In this document: positions 61,744 through 64,000 of the stretch, piece after piece | How the letters are laid out: every line of letters starts with the position of its first letter | Position numbering within the stretch: position 1 is the first letter of the stretch | Assembly: GCF_900113865.1 (NCBI RefSeq) | Contig: NZ_FOQY01000020.1 | Coordinates: forward strand, 62,001-126,000 | Source of the DNA: Streptosporangium canum | GTDB taxonomy: Bacteria > Actinomycetota > Actinomycetes > Streptosporangiales > Streptosporangiaceae | Direction: 5' to 3' | DNA: 64,000 nucleotides | Notes under the pieces: model-generated | Told to the model about the DNA's origin: nothing | Database searches by the model: none | Seen by the model: the letters and a program-made list of their open reading frames with translations, nothing else | Made by a program: the position numbers and the translations under genes

Positions 61744-63768
61744 GTGCCGACCGACTCCATCGCCCCCACCGAAGACGTCTCCCCGAAGGCGGATCTGCCG
61801 CCGGTGGAGGAATTGCTGAGCACCGCCGTCGAGGCCGTCGGCGGGGTGGAGCGCCCCGGACAGATCAAGATGGTGCAGGCGGTGCAGCACTCGATCCAGT
61901 CGGGTGACCACCTGGCCGTCCAGGCCGGCACCGGCACCGGCAAGTCCCTGGCCTATCTGATCCCCTCGATCCGCCACGCGATGACCTCCAAGGGCGCCGT
62001 GGTCGTCTCCACCGCCACCATCGCGCTCCAGCGCCAGCTCGTCGACCGCGACCTGCCCCGGCTCTCCGAGGCGCTCGCCCCGCAGCTCCCGCACGAGCCC
62101 ACGTACGCGATCCTCAAGGGCCGCCGCAACTACCTGTGCCGCTACAAGGCCAGCGCGGGATGGCCCGACGACGAGCAGGACCAGCTCTTCGACCCGCGTG
62201 AGGTGAGCCTGACCGGGCGGATGGTCCAGCGCATCCAGGAATGGGCGCAGGAGACCGAGACCGGCGACCGCGACGAGCTCGTCCCCGGCGTCAACGAGCA
62301 GGCCTGGCGGCAGTTCTCGGTGAGCGCCAGGGAGTGCCTGGGCGCCACCCGCTGCCCGAGCGGGATGGAGTGCTTCGCCGAACTGGCCCGCGCCCGGGCC
62401 GGCGAGTCCGACGTCGTCGTCACCAACCACGCGCTGCTCGCGATCGACGCGATGGAGGACTTCCCCCTCCTGCCCGAGCACGAGGTGGTCGTGGTGGACG
62501 AGGCCCACGAGCTGGTCGACCGGGTCACCTCGGTGGTGACCGGCGAGCTGTCGGAGCCCATGGTCGCCCTGGCGGCGCGCCGGGTCGGCAAGCTGATCGA
62601 GCCACACCTCGGCGACCGGCTCGTGGAGGCCGGGGAGGATCTGAAGGCCCTGCTCGCCGTCGCGCCCGCCGGACGCCTCGACGAGCTCCCCGAGGTGCTC
62701 GGGCTGACGCTGGCCCTGACCCGCGACGCGGCGTGGGGGTGCATCACCGCCCTCGGGCCCCGGATGAGCTCCGACAAGGACGACCCCGAGGGCGCGGGAC
62801 TGCGCAAGGCCGCCTTCACCGCCCTGGACGAGGTCCACGACACCGCGCAGCGGATGCTGGACGCGTTCGGCCACGCCGAGGAGGTGGACCGGGCCGAGGT
62901 GGTCTGGCTGGAGGCGGGCACCGAACGCCGTCCGCCCCTGCTGCGGGTCGCTCCGCTGACCGTGGCCGGCATGCTCCGCGACAAGCTCTTCGGCGACCGC
63001 ACGGTGATCCTGACCTCCGCCACGCTGGCTCTGGGCGGCGCGTTCGACGGGCTGGCCCGCCAGTGGGGGCTGGGCGCCAAGGAGGGGGGCAAGGAACGGT
63101 CCGGGTGGACCGGGCTGGACGTCGGCTCCCCCTTCGACCACCCGCGCAGCGGCATCCTCTACGTCGCCAAGCACCTGCCCCAGCCTGGCCGTGACGGTCT
63201 GCCCGAGGCCTACCTGGAGGAGATAACGGAGCTGATCGAGGCCACCGGCGGCCGGACCCTCGGTCTGTTCTCCTCGATGCGGGCCGCCAAGGCCGCCACC
63301 GAGGCCCTGCGGGACCGGCTGAGCGTGCCGCTGCTCTGCCAGGGCGACGACTCCACGATGCTGCTGGTCAAGCAGTTCTCCGAGGACGAGCCGACCTGCC
63401 TGTTCGGCACCCTGTCCCTCTGGCAGGGCGTGGACGTGCCGGGCCCCTCCCTGCGGCTGGTCATCATCGACCGCATCCCCTTCCCCCGCCCGGACGACCC
63501 GCTGAGCTCCGCCCGCCAGCGCCACGTGGCCGCCAAGGGCGGCAACGGCTTCATGTCGGTCGCCGCCACCCACGCGGCCCTGCTGCTCGCCCAGGGCGCG
63601 GGCCGGCTGCTGCGCAGCCAGCACGACAAGGGAGTGGTCGCGGTCCTGGATCCCCGCCTGGCCACGGCGCGCTACGCGGGTTTCCTGCGCGACTCGCTGC
63701 CGCCCTTCTGGCCCACCAACGACCCGGCGAAGGTCCGCGAGGCCCTCAGACGCCTGTCCGCGTCGTAG
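61744..63768 (+). CDS. DinG-like superfamily 2 DNA helicase with Fe-S cluster motif
   Basis: A 674-residue XPD/DinG-type helicase. Walker A VQAGTGTGKSLAY, the DEAH box VVVDEAHELVD, TSATLAL and GVDVPGPSLRLVIIDRIPF are present. Four cysteines (NYLCRYK, then ECLGATRCPSGMEC) match the Fe-S domain seen in this family. The GTG start at 61744 fits a leaderless transcript: TACGGT at 61730-61735 is a good -10 eight bases upstream. Likely resolves D-loops, R-loops or damaged DNA. The window ends with a different gene on the other strand. Confidence 0.92.
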   Translation: MPTDSIAPTEDVSPKADLPPVEELLSTAVEAVGGVERPGQIKMVQAVQHSIQSGDHLAVQAGTGTGKSLAYLIPSIRHAMTSKGAVVVSTATIALQRQLVDRDLPRLSEALAPQLPHEPTYAILKGRRNYLCRYKASAGWPDDEQDQLFDPREVSLTGRMVQRIQEWAQETETGDRDELVPGVNEQAWRQFSVSARECLGATRCPSGMECFAELARARAGESDVVVTNHALLAIDAMEDFPLLPEHEVVVVDEAHELVDRVTSVVTGELSEPMVALAARRVGKLIEPHLGDRLVEAGEDLKALLAVAPAGRLDELPEVLGLTLALTRDAAWGCITALGPRMSSDKDDPEGAGLRKAAFTALDEVHDTAQRMLDAFGHAEEVDRAEVVWLEAGTERRPPLLRVAPLTVAGMLRDKLFGDRTVILTSATLALGGAFDGLARQWGLGAKEGGKERSGWTGLDVGSPFDHPRSGILYVAKHLPQPGRDGLPEAYLEEITELIEATGGRTLGLFSSMRAAKAATEALRDRLSVPLLCQGDDSTMLLVKQFSEDEPTCLFGTLSLWQGVDVPGPSLRLVIIDRIPFPRPDDPLSSARQRHVAAKGGNGFMSVAATHAALLLAQGAGRLLRSQHDKGVVAVLDPRLATARYAGFLRDSLPPFWPTNDPAKVREALRRLSAS

Positions 63769-63815
63769 GGCCCGGGTTCACCGGTCGAGGGGTCCGGCGG
63801 ATCGGCCGTCGTCGT

Positions 63816-63886
63816 CCCCGGCCCGCCCGGCCGGGGAGCGGCGGGCAGTCCTCACCCCCGGTCCGCCCAGCCGGGGAGCGGCGGGC
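63816..63886. repeat. 31-bp direct repeat, period 40
   Basis: CCGG-rich copies at 63816-63846 and 63856-63886 differ at two positions. They lie in the convergent gap after the helicase gene and could form alternative hairpins. Confidence 0.6.
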
Positions 63887-63927
63887 GGACCGTCCGGCCG
63901 TCGCCACCCCGCTCCCGGCCCGCCGGT

Positions 63928-64000
63928 TCAGGGGAAGATTCCCAGCTCCGGGCGCTTGGGGTCGAGGGCGTCGCCGGAGGAGCGGCCGCGCAGCCGGCGG
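63928..64000 (-). CDS. 3' end of an unidentified gene (rest outside window)
   Basis: A frame open from the window edge ends in TGA (63930-63928) and gives a C-terminal tail RRLRGRSSGDALDPKRPELG-IFP. Codon use fits coding sequence. The family cannot be named from 23 residues. Confidence 0.45.
   Translation of the reverse strand, partial: RRLRGRSSGDALDPKRPELGIFP

Overview
The window comes from a high-GC actinomycete chromosome. Signs are strong third-position G/C bias, many GTG starts, GTGA/ATGA stop-start overlaps, a WhiJ-type XRE/DUF397/ATPase trio, an MsiK-type shared sugar-import ATPase, and small actinobacterial lytic-transglycosylase proteins. The gene set would suit a Streptosporangiaceae-like sporulating actinomycete, but no rRNA or species marker is present, so the family is inference.

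Layout. (1) 1-8.9 kb, general genes: the tail of a methyltransferase, a secreted M14 carboxypeptidase, the XRE/DUF397/ATPase trio, a secreted GH3 glucosidase with a palindromic LacI-type operator, an SDR and a carboxymuconolactone-decarboxylase-like protein. (2) About 9-47 kb, one large cell-surface glycopolymer locus. It holds nucleotide-sugar enzymes (WbpA-like dehydrogenase, RmlA, RmlB, WecE, WecD, two epimerases), an AsnB-type amidotransferase, a WecA-like initiating transferase, six GT4 and one GT2 glycosyltransferases, GtrA, a Wzx-like flippase, a Wzy-like polymerase/ligase, a large GT-C-like membrane protein, a Wzz/BY-kinase and its LMW tyrosine phosphatase. It also holds two large secreted proteins that share DUF4082 domains, a DUF4012 protein and a small cysteine-rich LPXTG protein. 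(3) 47-64 kb, mainly housekeeping genes: a PQQ-type sugar dehydrogenase, an SDR, msiK divergent from a LacI regulator with two operator-like sites, glutathione peroxidase, two tandem transglycosylase-like proteins, a TetR regulator divergent from a diiron ferritin-like protein across a 15-bp dyad, two DUF202 proteins, a lipoprotein, a UBP zinc finger, an atypical inositol-phosphatase-fold protein, a CPA1 antiporter, a repeat-rich protein and a DinG-like helicase.

How the genes work together. RmlA, RmlB, WecE and WecD together would take glucose-1-phosphate to dTDP-Fuc4NAc, the sugar of enterobacterial common antigen. The WbpA-like enzyme would add an N-acetyl-hexosaminuronate, which the AsnB-like protein could amidate. 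WecA, the GT4 enzymes, Wzx, Wzy and Wzz/BY-kinase then form a Wzx/Wzy-type assembly line. The DUF4082, DUF4012 and LPXTG proteins look like the extracellular protein partners of that polymer. This pairing is the most unusual part of the window. The polymer structure and the protein-polymer link are inference from gene content.
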